This document shows, piece by piece, positions 1 to 33,059 of a DNA stretch of 64,000 bases. The first letter of the stretch is position 1, and the number at the start of each line of letters is the position of its first letter. The stretch spans positions 3,117,501 to 3,181,500 of the forward strand of contig WPIO01000025.1 of NCBI GenBank assembly GCA_009760855.2, in the 5' to 3' direction. This DNA comes from Cristatella mucedo (lineage: Eukaryota > Bryozoa > Phylactolaemata > Cristatellidae). Made by a program: the position numbers and the translations under genes. The notes under the pieces were generated by a model. That model was not told the origin of the DNA and made no database searches. It worked only from the letters and a program-made list of their open reading frames with translations.

Positions 1-232
1 TTCTCGGGCTCCACCAATTGGAAATACTACCTCGCCACCCTTTGCATTGTACCACCTGCTCCTCTGACTCGAATCGTATAGCTGTGCCCTTAGTCGACCT
101 CAAATTCTTTGGAGACCGTGCCGTCAGCTCGCTTGCCCCTAAAGCCGAGACCTCACTGCCCGTTGACGTCATGACAGCTCTCGACTTTCGGACCCTAAAA
201 AAAGAAGCGAAAAATCGCTTTTCTTCGTAGCA
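1..232 (+). mobile_element. L2/CR1-group LINE fragment, C-terminal end of ORF2
   Basis: The forward translation from about position 18 carries the LINE ORF2 C-terminal pattern 'NRIAVPLVDLKFFGDRAVSSLAPKA', in which GDRA-SS-APKAWNSLP is the family signature seen in the better copies near 35.1 kb and 49.5 kb. It then runs into 'DFRTLKKE', matching the 'DLTTFKKNLKTHLF' ending of those copies. The copy is cut by the left edge of the window and is degenerate: WNSLP has become ETSLP. It is a dead relic, not a gene. Confidence 0.75.
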
Positions 233-235
233 TTT

Positions 236-1060
236 GCAGCCGCTCAGTGTTCAGTGCGAATCGTTCTTTGTAAGAGTGGGTCTACAGAAATTGAGCTTGC
301 ACCAACCAATTTGCATGCTTACCGCAGCATATTTTAGGTGTCTACAAAGAGGTTTAGCTCGTTTAAGAGCTACTCTAATTAATTATAAGAATTTGTATTT
401 TTCCGTCATATGATTATTTGCCTTAAACTGCCCGAAATGAAGGAAGTGCGTGCCTGGAAGGTTCCGTGCCTTTTAGCACCACCTTAGCCTCAGCTCTGCT
501 CTGCTGCGCAATGCCAAGCAGGTTTGTGCACTCCCTTCGCTGGCCTCCTGGCTGCGAGTCGCTAGCAGCTCGGTTGGTGTGCAACGATCGCCGGTAAGTG
601 GATATTCGCGGGCAGAAACTGAAATCGCTTGTTGTAATGACAGTGCCCGTAGTGCTCGAAACTTAAACAAGCATCCCCCACCGGAAGATGTCGGTGTCAC
701 GAAAGGGAAACGAAGCTGCTGGCTGTAGAGATAAGCCGAACGGAGCTTGATCAGTTCGACACATTCGTGAACCAATAGCAGGAAAATGCTGGTTGCCGAT
801 GGCCAGATTTATGCGTACAAAGCGCTGAAGCAGACTGAGTGGATATCGTAGCGTTGATATGAGAAAGCTCTCACGCCGTATCAACACGTCAGCGGACGAT
901 CCGGTGCTGACTGTGCCATGCTGACCGTTTGCTGTAGAATCTACTATGTGACAAGCTCAAAGCCGTGTATCTTCCGATCACCTGCGACTATAAAACAAGA
1001 GTCTTTAGTGGTAAGGATCAATTTTGACCTTCCTAAATAGCTTATTTATGCTACCATTTG
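236..1060. other. Unassigned non-coding stretch
   Basis: Mixed-composition sequence with no convincing reading frame, splice-flanked exon or repeat match elsewhere in the window. The short open frames on the - strand (473-887) overlap each other in different frames and show no recognisable domain. Confidence 0.5.
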
Positions 1061-1061
1061 A

Positions 1062-1125
1062 ACATTAAAACCATTAAATATAGCACCTCAAGAGAACTAA
1101 ATATCTGCCTAGAGACGTAACTTAG
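1062..1125 (-). mobile_element. L2/S2-type 3' tail, antisense solo fragment
   Basis: The stretch 'atagcacctcaagagaac' followed by 'taaatatctgcctagag' is the reverse complement of the tail shared by the L2 LINE and SINE S2 (tctctaggcgctat-like hairpin). No LINE body is attached, so this is either a severely 5'-truncated LINE or the end of a SINE. Confidence 0.55.
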
Positions 1126-1214
1126 GCTGGAAAGAAAGCATACCAACGGTTCAGTGAATAAAAGTTTAAGGGCGCATCAGGGCTCAGCTCAAATTTAGCT
1201 GTCAGACTCCTATA

Positions 1215-1335
1215 AATGTTAGCTGATTTAATAGCCTCATTTATATGGCGGAATAAGACCCTTCGCGGCTATCACAACCGCTTGCAGTGGACAAAAGAAT
1301 ATCACGCAACTGCAAGACTCGTACCAACAACCTGC
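1215..1335 (-). mobile_element. SINE S1, truncated (tail part only)
   Basis: Antisense match to the S1 family: 'gctgatttaatagcctcat', then a degenerate 'agaagacccttcgcggctatcac' and 'cgcttgcagtgg'. Compare the copies at 40165 and 62818. The tRNA-like head with boxes A and B is missing or unrecognisable. Confidence 0.6.
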
Positions 1336-1394
1336 GTCGTGAAGAGAGGGAAACCTTACCTCCTGAGCTAAGATCTTCGTAGTTTCAGCCTCCT

Positions 1395-1802
1395 CGCGCC
1401 CTTAGGTCCTGTATGGACAATAAATTAGCTGTTCCATTGCTCCGCTTACAAAACGTTGGCGACAGAAACTTTAGCTCTGCCGGTCATGGACTGTGGAATT
1501 CGCTTCGACAATTCTTACGCAACAACCACTCTCCTGCAGCCGACTATGGCTCATCCTTTTCAGCGGTCCTGAGTTGCTACTTCCATGCTATTCAATAACT
1601 TAGAAGAAACTTAGCTGCTCTCCTGACTCTACTATGCTTTCCACTTTCTCTTTTTTGCGTGAGACGAAGTCTGTGGGCTACCGAATGCGTACCAAAAGCC
1701 GCGTAGGCTGTGACTGCGATAAACATAACTCTCCTTCGTGACATCCACGTAGTCTTTTTGGCTTTGTGGTGCTACAAAAGGAGATACATTACATTGCATT
1801 CG
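1395..1802 (+). mobile_element. LINE family 2, 3' end with (ACATT)n tail
   Basis: The translation from 1413 reads 'DNKLAVPLLRLQNVGDRNF' and then 'SSAGHGLWNSLRQFLR', the C-terminal pattern of a CR1/L2-like ORF2. It differs from the main L2 family here ('AGHGLWNSL' against 'YAPKAWNSL'). About 200 bases of a 3' untranslated segment follow ('ctctcctgactctactatgc', 'gcgtgagacgaagtctg', 'tttgtggtgctac'), ending in 'acattacattgcatt'. The same block recurs at 10487, 24335 (-), 36068, 40375 and 60640 (-). Confidence 0.7.
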
Positions 1803-2272
1803 TTCGTAATCGAGGTTCAGCTGTCAAGTTGATCGTCACTATGCGAGTAATTGCAGCAGCACACCGTTCGGACAAGCTTAACGGAGACCGGTTCCCCCTC
1901 ATCGGTGACCCCTTTCCCTAAACCCACGCCCAAGTTAAACCCGCACGGCGCGACACACGACGCGACGCACTAACTTCGTGTTGCATCGGTACCTTTGGAG
2001 GCCTGCAGTTTGTCGGCAGTGGTCTGGCGGGGGGGGGGCGGGGCGGGGAGCGGCTATATTTGCTGGTGACCACGTCGCGTGCACGACTAGTCGATGGCTG
2101 CTCATCTGCTGCTCGTCTGCTTGCTGCTGCCGCTCTGTGCTGACTGGCTGCCCAAGGAAGCCTCGAGCTTTCAGCCGACGCTCTCCTGGCCGTTGGAAAC
2201 TGACCTCGTCGTGGGCCGTCGCTCCGCTGCAACGCGGGCTGCACTTGGAGGAAGGAATACGGCCAGTACAAA
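1803..2272. other. Unassigned, CpG-rich patch
   Basis: CpG-rich stretch (strongest at about 1925-2240) with a G run near 2030-2046. It contains open frames on both strands that overlap one another, as expected from GC-rich DNA. No domain, repeat match or splice-supported exon was found. Confidence 0.4.
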
Positions 2273-2445
2273 TCGTTACTAAATAAAGCGAGAAAGTCTG
2301 TCCTTCTTTCCGTCACGTTACAAGATGGCGCAGCGGCGTTGTCTTCAGCAACCAGTACTTGCTGGAGTGACATGTGATGGGCATGTAAGATAGTCTACTG
2401 CTGACTCAGCGAAGCGAGTCCGCAGGCAGGGAGCTGCTCGTAGAA
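2273..2445 (+). repeat. Dispersed repeat DR-B, copy 1
   Basis: Shares an ordered series of blocks with 43781-43934: 'aaagcgagaaagt', a run of 'cgtcc/ttcc', 'gatggcgcagcg', 'ttgtcttc', 'gcgagtcc', 'ggcag' and 'gagctgctcgta'. Indels of up to about 40 bases separate the two copies. No coding capacity and no pol III box were recognised, so the class is unknown. Confidence 0.6.
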
Positions 2446-3058
2446 GCAAAACCGTATTGTCTGCTACTTTTTTCCAAAGTACGGCGTGTTTTTTCAGGCT
2501 TTGGGCTTTTTCTTTCTCTTGTTTTTTCGGTTTTCATCGTAAGATCCCAACTTTGGTAGAGTTCAAAAGAAAAAATAGGTAACATCCTGGATATTCCGCG
2601 AAAGGACGGCTGCGGAATTCGAAGCTGCAGCTCTTGCTTTGGCCCGAAATTGTACTTAAATGTAGATTTACGGCCTGTGCTCGACATGGATTTACAACCG
2701 GGACTACTGATGGGAACTTATAGCCACGACTCGGATGAATCATAGAAAGCTGGAACCGGCGAGCTTGAAAGCATTCAGATAAGCACGTGATACCCCTGAG
2801 CTTCAAGTACACCGCTGTGGCCTTCATGGATGAGTACATTTTGTCGGATCGTTTCTGCAGGCGGCGCTCAGCTCAGAGGGGCGGCGGAGTGTAAGGCCCG
2901 AGACTTATTGCGAGATCGGCAATCCATCCATCGAAAGCTGGTCGAACGCTGGTGCTGACGCTGACCAAAACAAAACCGGGACAGAGATACGGTTCTCGTG
3001 CGCCCAAAGGTTTGACGTGAGACATTCTCTGAGAGGCCGGCGGCAGAACTTGACTCTC
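2446..3058. other. Unassigned non-coding stretch
   Basis: No reading frame or repeat relation that I can support. Overlapping - strand open frames at 2406-2839 show no family pattern. Confidence 0.4.
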
Positions 3059-3121
3059 TCTATATATATATATATATCTTTCACTCACTCTCTGTCTCTG
3101 TGTGTGTGTGTGTGTGTGTGT

Positions 3122-3172
<51 letters not shown>

Positions 3173-3200
3173 TGTCTCTCTCTCTCTTACTCTCTCTCTC
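3059..3200. repeat. Compound microsatellite (TA)n(GT)n(CT)n
   Basis: A (TA) run at about 3060-3077, a (GT) run at about 3098-3124 and a (CT) run with single interruptions from 3125 to 3200. The open frames reading Ser-Leu or Arg-Glu repeats across it are artefacts of the repeat. Confidence 0.95.
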
Positions 3201-3204
3201 AGCA

Positions 3205-3875
3205 CGTGGCAAAATGATCGAATGACTGGCGATCGGTTCATGAATGTTCATGCCGGTGCACATGCAACAGTGCGAGTTTACCGGTTCGGGCTTCTATTCT
3301 AGCTGAACCCTTAGCCAGGAGGCCAGGAAGCAGCTGACTGAGTTTACGTAACCTTTTAAGAGCACGATCGGAGCGGGACAGGTTCCCAACTCAAGGTCAA
3401 GCACTTTCTCTGCCAGGTGCCACTATCTGCTCAATTGGCCACTGCCTCCTGAGCCACTTAGACGAGCGTCTAGAATGCAGGTGTGGAGCTAGGATTGTTA
3501 TGCATGGGGGAGACCCGAAGGTAGTGAGAAATCATTGAGCAAAATTGGTTTGTATTCAACGCGAACTCGGCGGTCGATCATTGACCTAATGTAGGACATA
3601 ATTTTGTGACCGGATTTGTGACAGGCGCAGCTGTATAACTTTTTAAATTTAACAAAACGGCATAGCATGCGTGCCCCAGCTCCTGCGTTGGCCCGATGTA
3701 AGGGGCGGTCCATGTCGCTGCCTCCACCCTAAGGGTTGGCAAGGGGGATTGCCCTTTGACCACCCGGTGCTGCGCCACTGCTTGCTTACATTTAGAGATG
3801 CGAGCCACCGCATCTCTAGCCTCAATCTTCACCAGAATACGGCGCTTATGCGATTGGCACGCCAATGATAGGTGA
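3205..3875. other. Unassigned stretch with a small hairpin
   Basis: No gene or repeat match. A perfect 10-base inverted repeat (3793-3802 with 3809-3818, 'tagagatgcg' / 'cgcatctcta', 6-base loop) lies just upstream of the GA-rich arrays. Confidence 0.4.
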
Positions 3876-3876
3876 A

Positions 3877-3941
3877 CATAGAGAGAGAGAGAGACAGAGA
3901 GACAGAGAGAGAGAGAGAGAGACAGAGAGAGAGAGAGAGAC

Positions 3942-3976
<35 letters not shown>

Positions 3977-4530
3977 CAGAGACAGAGACAGAGACAGAGA
4001 CAGAGACAGAGACAGAGACAGAGACAGAGACAGAGACAGAGACAGAGACAGAGACAGAGACAGAGACAGAGACAGAGACAGAGACAGAGACAGAGACAGA
4101 GACAGAGACAGAGACAGAGACAGAGACAGAGACAGAGACAGAGACAGAGACAGAGACAGAGACAGAGACAGAGACAGAGACAGAGACAGAGACAGAGACA
4201 GAGACAGAGACAGACAGAGACAGAGACAGAGACAGACAGAGACAGAGACAGAGACAGAGACAGAGACGGAGACAGAGACAGAGACAGAGACAGAGACAGA
4301 GACAGAGACAGAGACAGAGACAGAGACAGAGACAGAGACAGAGACAGAGACAGAGACAGAGACAGAGACAGAGACGGAGACAGAGACAGGGACAGAGACA
4401 GAGACATTGAGACAGAGACACAGAGACAGAGACAGAGACAGAGACAGAGACATAGATAGAGACATAGAGACAGAGACACAGAGAGAAAGAGGGAGGGAGA
4501 GAGGGAGATAAATGTGAGGGGAGAGGTTTG

Positions 4531-4564
<34 letters not shown>

Positions 4565-4580
4565 GAGATGAAAGACAAGT
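3877..4580. repeat. Long polypurine array, core (GAGACA)n
   Basis: (GA)n with interspersed C at 3877-3954 leads into an almost perfect GAGACA hexanucleotide array of roughly 75 units (about 3955-4405). It then decays into gagata/gaga/gggaga and a second (GA)n at 4536-4562. The + strand is almost pure purine apart from one C per hexamer. It ends about 300 bases upstream of the CYP46 start codon. Long Thr-Glu, Arg-Gln and Ser-Val open frames here are repeat artefacts. Confidence 0.97.
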
Positions 4581-4889
4581 TTGGAGAGAGAGAGAAAGCT
4601 AAAAGAGATGGGAGCGAGATGAGAGAAGAGACGGTGTAGAAGGAGAAGAGTAGTTCGCACTGCCGCCAAGTAGCTACCCTCGGCATGCGCTCGGCCAGCC
4701 CGCGCAGGAGCCCCAGGAACGTGGCTACGATGGGTGGGGCCGTTCGTCAGCGGCCGCAGGCGGCCGACATCGCAGCAGTCGGATTGGGCCCGTTCGCCGT
4801 CACGTGGCTACGGCGCCAGATGGGAGCCGTTCAAATAGGCGCGCGCCGTCTGCCGTCGCCCTCAACGGCGTGCTCTCAGCGGCGACAGC

Positions 4890-28120
<23,231 letters not shown>

Positions 28121-28905
28121 GACGGCCGCCGCGCCCGCACGGGGAGAGCCGCGTCCGTCTGCGAGAATCCCGGCTATCGGAAGAGCCTCCTGCGGAAATG
28201 CACGAGCCGAGCGCACAGCGTCCAACGCTGCGCGCGCCGCCGAGCCTGCCTTCAGCCAAGGGTCGCCGCCGCCGCCGCAGGTCGCCGCTTCTCGTCGGCG
28301 ACCTCGCGGCGGCGGCGGCGACAACTTCTGGACCGGAGCCGCTGAACTCGCAGCTGCCACTGCGGCGGCGCCGACTTCGTCGCCGCCGCCGCCCGGGGCC
28401 GTCGCGTCGCACTCGCTGGCGAAGGAGAGCCGAAGGCTTGCGACCGTGGCCAGCGAGTCGAAGGTCGCGCGCGCGCGAGCGCCCGGGCGAGCGTGGGCGA
28501 ACTCGGACGAGGTTTCTCCTCTGCAGCAGCAGCAGCTGCTGCTGCGCTCGCGCGCAGCGGACGCGATACCTTGGCAGCAGTCGCCGCTGACCCGACCTTC
28601 GCCGATGCATTCTGCACGCCACGCTAAGAGCGCCAAGCGCCAGACGCCAGCACGAACCCCAAAATAGGGAAAGCGGCGACACGTACCGTCGAAGCGGCTA
28701 TACTGCTACGGAATACTCGCCGACGGCTGCTGAGCTGCCGCGAGACTATACATTACGAGACCTCGGGGATAGGCTCAATTCATTCTCTAGTCAAGGCCAC
28801 GCGGTCCTCAGTGGACCAAACCTGCTGGCGCGATACTGAACGCACAAAAAATGCACGCGTCGCATTCGACTATTCTCCTATAATAAAATCAAATTCGCAA
28901 ACGCT
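28121..28905 (+). other. Probable CYP46 3' UTR and CpG-rich block
   Basis: CpG-dense up to about 28680, rich in CCG triplets (28260-28400), then AT-richer with an AATAAA at 28882. That the transcript extends this far is inference. Alternatively the CpG block marks the promoter of a neighbouring transcript. Confidence 0.45.
28882..28887 (+). promoter_or_regulatory. Candidate polyadenylation signal AATAAA
   Basis: First canonical AATAAA that I find downstream of the CYP46 stop codon, 760 bases after it, in an AT-rich patch. Confidence 0.45.
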
Positions 28906-30038
28906 GTCTGGCGCCAAGTGGTAGCCACTTCGCGAAGCATCTACGGAGCAGCTGAGCTTGCGGCCAATCGGGGAGCGAGGCGTGTTTCGTGCTCTTTAGT
29001 CATTCGAAACTGCCCTTGCGAAGCGCAGCGACCGCGTACCGGATGCCCGAAGGCCGAACGGTGACGGTGACGGTGACGCTGCACTTTTTCTGAGAGGCCG
29101 CAGCAGACGAGCAGCTCGCGGTAGGTAACCTAGGAGCTTCGAAGCTGGCGCTGGAGACGGGTCGGTCAGGTACTGGGCTCTACGAACGCCAACGCAACAA
29201 ATGCAGAGATTCTACAACATTTCAATGGCGGTGCCCGTGAGCCACCGCCGGTCGCCGCCGCCGCCACGGTCGAGTGAGCGCTGCTACGAAGCGGCAGAGC
29301 GCCGCCGCCGCCGCCGCCGCCCGGTGACTGCCGCGAGGGCAGGACGTGGCAGCGGCGATTTCGGATGCTGTGAGCAAAACCGAGGTATTTCGCTCCCTAT
29401 CGGGTTGGAGCCTTGCGAATGGCACGTGACTGGGAGCTGAGCGCCGGTTGGTGGCAGGGATAACGCGTTCGTTGCAATCACAAGAACGCGCCACAATTTG
29501 GGAGCCTTTGCTGCACGACGGAGAGGTGCGTGCGACTGGCATTTTCAACTGCTAGTTCGTCTAGCCCCCTCGGGTTAAAGAGACAGTCGGTAGAGAAAGA
29601 AAGAGAGACGGAAACACAGACAAAGAGAGATATACAGACAAACAGATAGAGAGCGTTTGCTATACGGCCTCGTTTGGTAGTGCCTCGCTGCGCTTGCGAT
29701 ATAGCGAGCGCACATGATTCGAGTCGCGCAACGAGGTGTACTTCGAGTACAAGATCAAAAAACGACGGCCGTAACCAGAGAGCAAATGAACTTCGCAACA
29801 GATCTACTTCCCCAACTGCACGTAAAAACTAACAGACCTCGCCGAGCTACATGTCGCGTAGATACATATGCTGCCCTTGAGGAGGCTGTAGAGGTTTAGT
29901 AACATAATTTGCAAGATGTGCTCGCCTGGCAGAGATACAGTAGGTTATCGTATAATACGACTTAGGAATCCCCTACCGTTGCATTTTTTCGTTTCTGGAC
30001 GCCGGACGATTCGATACGACCGTGCATGCTCACTGACG
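28906..30038. other. Unassigned, with (CCG)n patch
   Basis: A (CCG)n-rich stretch at 29245-29322 with open frames on both strands that are composition artefacts. A short decayed GA-rich tract lies at 29590-29650. No gene recognised. Confidence 0.45.
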
Positions 30039-30039
30039 T

Positions 30040-31065
30040 TTTGTGCTCACACAGGTAGTTGTAGCAGAGATTTTAATGGCGGTAATTTATCGTCCACCAG
30101 GCAGCCATCATCATAGCTTCATTCTAGCTCTTTGCACGATGAATCGCCTCCTTCTCATTCTGGGCGACCATTTCAATGTCTAAAGCAATAGCCCGACTAA
30201 TTCAATGTGCTTGAAGAACATGCTTCCACTGCCTAAGTTGATCTGCCTATGCGGTCACGTACAAGACCCTACAAATACGAACAGCCTTGACCTTGAATTG
30301 TTTCTAGCCTTATTGTTCCCTATCGAGCCCTACAGTCACCCGTACTGCTTATCTGATCGTAGGCGAATTTTTTTCTTTAGGGAAGGTGTTTCTTTTTCGC
30401 ATTCAAAATTATACGCTAATAAAAACACCTTAAGTCTTTTGACATTAATGGTGGCCGCGTTAAACTTACGTCCTACGCCTTAGGCGTGACACTCCTAGTG
30501 GCCTTACCTTTGCGGTGTAATACTGTAGCACGAAGCTATCCAATAATCTACGTGAACTTGCACATCCGTCTAAATGACCGGTCCACTTCCGCTCCTTGGT
30601 TTATAGCTGACATACAGAAAGCAAGAAATGCTAAGTGTAGGCTTGAAAGGGCCGCCGCCAAAAAGTTGCGACTTGCTGCGACTCTCCGCATGAAAACTTG
30701 AGTGCTATTATATGCTGCATCGCCATTCTAACTAAGGCTAAATCCACATTGCACAGAGAAGCAGTCGTTTCTCAGACCAACAACCAAAAGGTGTTAGCAT
30801 CCACAGTCAGCCATTCTGTTGTGACCGCTGGCAAGCTGCCAAGCCATTTAACTGGCGACTTTACCGAGCGTTACTATTAATTCTTCGTGGGATAAATAGA
30901 CCATATTAAGGAATTGGACAGCCTCACTGCCGTCCCTACCTGACTGCCACCCCGTGACGCCTCACTCTTCTTCCCTTTCCTCTTTTGAGCTTTGAGTCTC
31001 TTCTTGAGCTAAAATCGCTAAATTTGACTCGCACGCTAAAAATTTGACTAGTCCTCTTCGTCCTG
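30040..31065 (+). mobile_element. Decayed LINE: endonuclease and linker region
   Basis: The forward translation shows 'LMAVIYRPPGSHHHSF' and 'LLILGDHFNV', the YRPP and GDFN signatures of the LINE apurinic-type endonuclease. Next comes 'LSDRRRIFFF', resembling the SDH-I-F motif. At about 30590 it reads 'APWFIADIQKARNAKCRLER', matching the PWF...R..C..LER linker. At about 30866 'FTERYY' precedes 'KELDSL', resembling 'LADRFSRFFVQKIDKIRES' of the copy at 47940. No reverse transcriptase follows, so the 3' half was lost or displaced. Confidence 0.6.
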
Positions 31066-31324
31066 TCTCAGTAGTTCACCGCGAGAAAGTCTTGTAATGC
31101 GCTCCCTCGTCACGGGGCGGCTGCATCGAGCATCCCTCGCATTGTTCTGGCGCCTCATTAGTCGAAAGGAAAGGTGATGGGTGGAACAAGTTTACTCGAA
31201 GCGAGCTCAAACCTGAGTCGCTCGGACCAATTCGTTGGATCGTTAGGCAAATTTTGATTTTTGGCGAAAAGCCACGAGCGTCTTGTCACTACCGCTCGTC
31301 CGGTACGCTCTGATCTGAACCATG

Positions 31325-32147
31325 ACCGTGGACGCAGTATTGTAAGAGCGGATGTCTGTGGCCACGACGGGAAAACCGAAAGCCTCGATTTCATTCAGGT
31401 TAATCACTTGCAAAAAGTTGCCATGGCCGCTGACAAGGGCTTGGCATGCGCTCAAGTCTATCTCGCGAACGTCGCAGCGGTCTCGTTACATGCCGGTAGT
31501 AATTGCTGCCGGAAGCTCGCTTTATCTATTGACTACTCCTAACAGCCAATTGCAGGGCTGCCCTGCAATCGCTCGATATTGCTCGGCTGTACGCCGAGCC
31601 GTTGGCTTTTGAGTGCATCCGATGGCAGCACAGTCTGGCGCCGGCTTGCGAAGTCAGCAATTGTCATGTAAATACGACACGCGAGGGTATCTAAATCGAG
31701 GGCTCGAGAGTTCTAGAGAAGCTTTTCATCCGTCCGTTCATCTCGAGCGATAGCGGGTTCTGGCATGAAGCATCCTGGGATGCTCGGAGGCGTGACGTGT
31801 AGCACGTGCAAGTTCTAGCGTGGCTCTTCTCCAGCGATGTAATCACGGGCAACTCGTTGTTGGGCAATTGCATGGACCGAATCCACGAAGCGGTGCTGTA
31901 AAGTGCCACGCTTGGCCCAATGGGCTGTCGAGACTCACTTGCGGCTCGCTGTAAAATGAAGCAGCAGGGTCCGGCGGTTGGACAAGATTCAAGAGTTCTA
32001 CACACGTGCGATTAGGCTCGCCAAGACGCCTCTATGAGCCTTGCCTCGAATGTTTGACACGCCGTTTACCTTCGGCCAGTCATTCCTCACCTGGCAGTGA
32101 CACAATACAAAGGCAGCTGCAGACGTGCACAGTGACATGGCAGCCAT
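31325..32147 (-). CDS. Candidate secreted F5/8 type C (fucolectin-like) gene, partial
   Basis: Not firmly recognised. On the - strand a possible first exon (32147 to 32091) encodes MAAMSLCTSAAAFVLCHCQ, signal-peptide-like, and ends CAG|GTGAGG. A candidate second exon starts at 31948 after 'ttttacag' in the same phase. It reads 'GPSVALYSTAS', then 'KSHARTCTCYTS', which resembles the N-VAL-A and SC(T/S)HT positions of fucolectin-type discoidin domains. Further on, 31470-31326 reads 'CDVREIDLSACQALVSGHG' and then 'NFLQVINLNEIEAFG', resembling the usual domain ending 'RYV-V----G--L-L-E(V/I)EVFG'. The middle of the domain and the remaining splice sites are not identified, so it may be a decayed gene. 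Confidence 0.3.
31549..31569. repeat. 21-base palindrome
   Basis: Arms 'attgcagggc' and 'gccctgcaat' around a single central base. A second short inverted repeat, 'gctcggc' / 'gccgagc', follows near 31580-31600. Confidence 0.8.
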
Positions 32148-32199
32148 CGTCTTACCGAAGCCTCCGTTGACTCCAAACTCAGTGCGGACCTTCATCTAA

Positions 32200-33055
32200 C
32201 TTGTTTGTAATACCTTTCAGAATTTTGTATTCTCTTTTCTGCGACTGTGCATGGGCCGTCTTCTGCATGTGCTTCCGAAAAAAGATCTGCTTAGCATCAC
32301 GTGTGATGTCACCATGAGTCAATTCGAACCACTTGGCCTATTTCGACGGGTCAACAAATGTCGCCCTGCATCTTGAGTCCACCCCATTCACCGCTCGGCC
32401 ATAGAATCGACGGATTGTAAGTTTAATTGGCTTTTCAACACTCGCTCTCGTAATGAATTACTCGCTCGAGCTGGCTCGGTATGAAGTGAATAGTGGATTG
32501 CCGGCCGTTACTGGATTTCCGGAAAAATCCGGAGGCACCCTGACTGTCTCCGGGCTATGCGTGCAGATCACGCATTCTCTCTCACGCAGTTAATGCTTCC
32601 ATTAGAGGTGTTAGAAACCCTGTGAATGTACGTGCCCTCCCCCGGACCTACGGTTGCAGTCGGCCGGCAAATGCTAACTACAACTACACTTGCCTCGGCC
32701 CCAATCCAAGCAACCGGCCTCCAGGAAGAGGCACGGGACAGCCTTTCCAGCTGCGCCCGTCAAATGTTCGCTCACTACAAACCACGGGAGGCCTGTCTAT
32801 CCGCTACCAGGTTGTCCAGTAGACGCTCGATACGTTGCTTCTGACCAAGATACGGCCCACGGCTCCGCTCTCGCTGGTCAGTTACTCAGACGTTACGCCC
32901 TCTCTGGGCTCTCATTCTCTTACAAGGTAGGTGCTGAGGTTGGTGCCGTCGTTGGCGAATCACTTGGCTAGAATTAGCTGCTTTCAGATCCTCGTCCGAA
33001 AGGCCATCCTTTTCACATTTGTGATCTCACGACACGCTTCCGGCTTTCTGACACC
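32200..33055. other. Unassigned stretch
   Basis: Several overlapping forward frames at 32622-32971, none with a recognised motif. Position upstream of the LINE endonuclease at 33060 would allow it to be LINE 5' sequence, but I see no signature. Confidence 0.35.
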
Positions 33056-33059
33056 TTGT

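Noticed and set aside
3578-4686. Open frames of up to 363 residues made of Ser-Val, Ser-Leu, Thr-Glu, Arg-Gln or Asp-Arg repeats
   Set aside because: They are translations of the GAGACA/GA array and are open in several frames on both strands; the unit is free of stops by composition.
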